Shown: positions 62,222-64,000 of the stretch, piece after piece
Position numbering within the stretch: the stretch's first letter is position 1
Layout: each line of letters begins with the position of its first letter
Assembly (NCBI RefSeq): GCF_016901225.1
Contig: NZ_JAFEUL010000012.1
Location: 1 to 64,000, forward strand
Length of the DNA: 64,000 bases
Reading direction: 5' to 3'
Origin: Actibacterium sp. 188UL27-1
GTDB lineage: Bacteria > Pseudomonadota > Alphaproteobacteria > Rhodobacterales > Rhodobacteraceae
Notes under the pieces: generated by a model
What the model was told of the DNA's origin: nothing
Database searches by the model: none
What the model saw: only the letters and a program-made list of their open reading frames with translations
Translations under genes and position numbers: made by a program

Positions 62222-63613
62222 CTAGGGTCGCAGGGAAAAGCTACGATTGATGGTCGCGAATAAGGTATTTCTGCGTCGCCCATCACCATCGTTCGTCTCG
62301 GTCAACCCGTATTCATACCCGGTCCGCAATTGCCAATCATGCGTCAGATCCCGTGTGTAGGTCACACCAAGATTTGTACGGCTACGATCCGTACCATCGT
62401 CGCCTTGAGCATCGCTTTCAGTAAGCGACAGATCCAGTTCCAGACCGGAGACGCGATCGATCTCGTGCCGGTAATTTGCGGAAAGACGCGTGTTGATAAA
62501 GGAGTCGCCATCGGTGTCCGTGTTCGCGTTCTGACTGAACCGTATCCGGTAGGAGCCACGTTTCAGATCACCGGAATAGGTCAGCGCCAGCAAGGGGTCG
62601 AAACCATTGCCGTTGGTTTGCGTGGCACCAACTGAAAAACTCAACTCACCCCGTTTCAATTCCAGATCACGGGCAACACGGATCGTTTGCCGCCGCCCAT
62701 TCCGGATCAGGGTGTTCGAAAACGTCGCGCTGATCTGTCCATTTGGCCGATCATGCTCAATACCGAAATTGAAGGATGGGCCCTCATCGACATCGGTGGA
62801 CCGGCCACCTGCCTCGTCCTGTTCCGTCTCGATCCGGACCGCGGACAGCCCGGCATTCACGCGGGTGGCGCGGGATATTTCGTAAACGAGGTTTGCACCA
62901 TAGCTGGTGGTTTCCTGCTCTGTCTCAACATCGTCATCTTCGATGAGTTGGGATTGAGATGCGGTGAGCCGCAAGGTTGCAGATGGCGTTATCAGCAAGC
63001 GGAGCCCCGCATCGATCGAGAAAAACTCCGTATCTGTCAGTTCGTCGCTGGTCACGCCGTTGAAATTGCGGGTCCGGTAACGCAGATCAACATCCGTGCC
63101 CCAAGGGCCCTGTGGATTGGTCTCGAACGAAAAACGCAGATCGGTATCTACGCGTGTTCCATCATCTTCGATCAGATCCTCGTTCTCGAACTCATCCTCC
63201 ACCACGCGCGACCGGCTGACATCGGTTTCGCGGTAAGTGCCCAGGAACGAGAAATTGGCATTCGCGCCCTCGCGGCGATAGGCCAGCGTCGCGAACGGAT
63301 CTTCGAACACTGAAGTCGTCGTATCGTCCTGTGCGAAATACCCCGCCTCAAACCGGCCGCCGAAGGTCAACGCCAGATCGGATACCTTGGTTTGGCTGCG
63401 AGCACCGAAGGTGAGATTTGTGCGCGAAAGGGTCGAGCGTCCATTTGGATCTGCCACGTTTTCCAGGTTGTCGCTGGTCACGATCCCCGTGGACAGGTCG
63501 AGCGTGTATTCGATACCCGGAGGAGGCTGCCGCTCCTGCGCGACAACCCCACCCACGGATCCGATCACAATAGCTAGGCCCAGCGTTTTTCGGCGGGCAT
63601 CTCTCAGCCTCAT
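62222..63613 (-). CDS. outer-membrane beta-barrel protein of polysaccharide cluster
   Basis: The 463-residue protein starts with a signal peptide (MRLRDARRKTLGLAIVIGSV, cut near VVA-QE) and continues with repeated amphipathic beta strands (LTFGARSQTKVSDLALTFGG, LSANYRHEIDRVSGLELDLS) ending in RSFSLRP, close to an outer-membrane C-terminal Phe signature. It is probably the outer-membrane porin-like partner in exopolysaccharide secretion. The start at 63613 was preferred over 63694. It follows the Wza-like gene after 4 bases. Confidence 0.8.
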   Translation of the reverse strand: MRLRDARRKTLGLAIVIGSVGGVVAQERQPPPGIEYTLDLSTGIVTSDNLENVADPNGRSTLSRTNLTFGARSQTKVSDLALTFGGRFEAGYFAQDDTTTSVFEDPFATLAYRREGANANFSFLGTYRETDVSRSRVVEDEFENEDLIEDDGTRVDTDLRFSFETNPQGPWGTDVDLRYRTRNFNGVTSDELTDTEFFSIDAGLRLLITPSATLRLTASQSQLIEDDDVETEQETTSYGANLVYEISRATRVNAGLSAVRIETEQDEAGGRSTDVDEGPSFNFGIEHDRPNGQISATFSNTLIRNGRRQTIRVARDLELKRGELSFSVGATQTNGNGFDPLLALTYSGDLKRGSYRIRFSQNANTDTDGDSFINTRLSANYRHEIDRVSGLELDLSLTESDAQGDDGTDRSRTNLGVTYTRDLTHDWQLRTGYEYGLTETNDGDGRRRNTLFATINRSFSLRP

Positions 63614-63617
63614 GGCG

Positions 63618-64000
63618 TCACTCGAACAGGCGGCGTTCGGGCACCAATATGACGTCGCCATCATGCAGCACAACATCACGGATAAGCCGAGCACCGCGCG
63701 ATAGGGCGTTATAATTCACTTTGACCAACTTCTCGGTATGGCCAACGCGCCGACGGATCTGAACCCGCTTGGTGGCGGCAAACTTGGTAAATCCGCCACT
63801 GGTCGACAGGAACTGGAGGATCGTCAAACCGGGTTCAACCTGTTTGGGGCCGGGGCTTGAAACCTCTCCCAGCAGGTAGATGGTCATGGTTTCCAAATCA
63901 GGTTCCGCGTCGAGTAGCCGATCGTTGATACGGCTGACGGCGACAAACACGGTTGGTGGGTTGGCAAAGTTTGGCGCCAAACGGCTGGTAATGGCACGGC
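63618..64000 (-). CDS. polysaccharide export protein, Wza/SLBB type (partial)
   Basis: The C-terminal 127 or so residues are visible; the frame stays open through the right window edge (RAITSRLAPNFANPPTVFVA), so the gene starts outside. Two SLBB-like elements are seen: MTIYLLGEVSSPGPKQVEPG and LTILQFLSTSGGFTKFA, then VVLHDGDVILVPERRLFE at the end. Wza-type lipoproteins form the export channel for capsular or exopolysaccharide. It is the first visible gene of the minus-strand polysaccharide operon. Confidence 0.85.
   Translation of the reverse strand, partial: RAITSRLAPNFANPPTVFVAVSRINDRLLDAEPDLETMTIYLLGEVSSPGPKQVEPGLTILQFLSTSGGFTKFAATKRVQIRRRVGHTEKLVKVNYNALSRGARLIRDVVLHDGDVILVPERRLFE

Noticed and set aside
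1-64000. CRISPR array, insertion sequence or rRNA genes
   Set aside because: No regularly spaced long repeats, transposase-like proteins or ribosomal RNA segments were seen in the window.

Overview
The window looks like chromosomal DNA of a marine alphaproteobacterium of the Rhodobacteraceae (Roseobacter group). The GC content appears high. The gene set fits this group: a MarR/response-regulator pair like PetP/PetR, quinone-linked sulfite dehydrogenase (SoeABC type), NAD-linked formate dehydrogenase with a fused FdsG-FdsB subunit, an HDAC/xseB/ispA/dxs operon, a GTA head-spike base protein, and an exosortase fused to EpsI. No database search was possible; all names rest on motifs and recalled family sequences.

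Region 1 (1-2810) is an accessory remnant lying against the 3' end of tRNA-Pro(CGG). It holds a 'mobile mystery protein A' regulator with a 22-bp palindrome at its start codon, a small unknown gene, and a decayed ColE1-type mobilisation module in which mbeB-like and mbeD-like frames lie inside the relaxase gene. The relaxase has lost its nicking N-terminus to a replication-protein-like segment and carries an in-frame stop.

Region 2 (2.8-19 kb) is mostly minus-strand metabolism: a DMT exporter, an FrhB-family Fe-S protein (plus strand), an orphan TctC binding protein, and then a long array soeA - two unknown genes - soeB - soeC - lysR - fdsGB - unknown secreted protein - fdsA. Two molybdoenzymes would feed electrons from sulfite and formate into the quinone and NADH pools.

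Region 3 (19-28.3 kb) is a three-gene operon: metallophosphoesterase, a 1371-residue GMC oxidoreductase/alpha-beta hydrolase fusion, and a class III cyclase/ATPase/TPR protein.

Region 4 (28.3-39 kb) holds a tandem glycine riboswitch before a DadA-like oxidase, SPFH/NfeD membrane proteins, Nudix, pyrF, clpB behind a heat-shock-type promoter, an L,D-transpeptidase, a 1-Cys peroxiredoxin and an ATP-grasp protein.

Region 5 (39-53 kb) has an RND pump with its divergent TetR regulator, ilvE, petP/petR, a deacetylase-family gene, the isoprenoid operon xseB-ispA-dxs, ExoD and a short-chain epimerase.

Region 6 (53-64 kb) is a surface polysaccharide cluster on the minus strand: Wza-like export protein (cut by the window edge), outer-membrane barrel, exosortase-EpsI, HD hydrolase, a rhomboid-protease/phosphatase fusion, mannose-1-P guanylyltransferase, GDP-mannose 6-dehydrogenase and a GT4 glycosyltransferase. 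An orphan GTA spike-base gene sits at its end.

The most notable non-coding signal is a family of tandem 11-bp direct repeats (minus-strand consensus TRTGYATGGRA) in three separate intergenic regions, at 14812-14855, 37757-37789 and 47024-47067.
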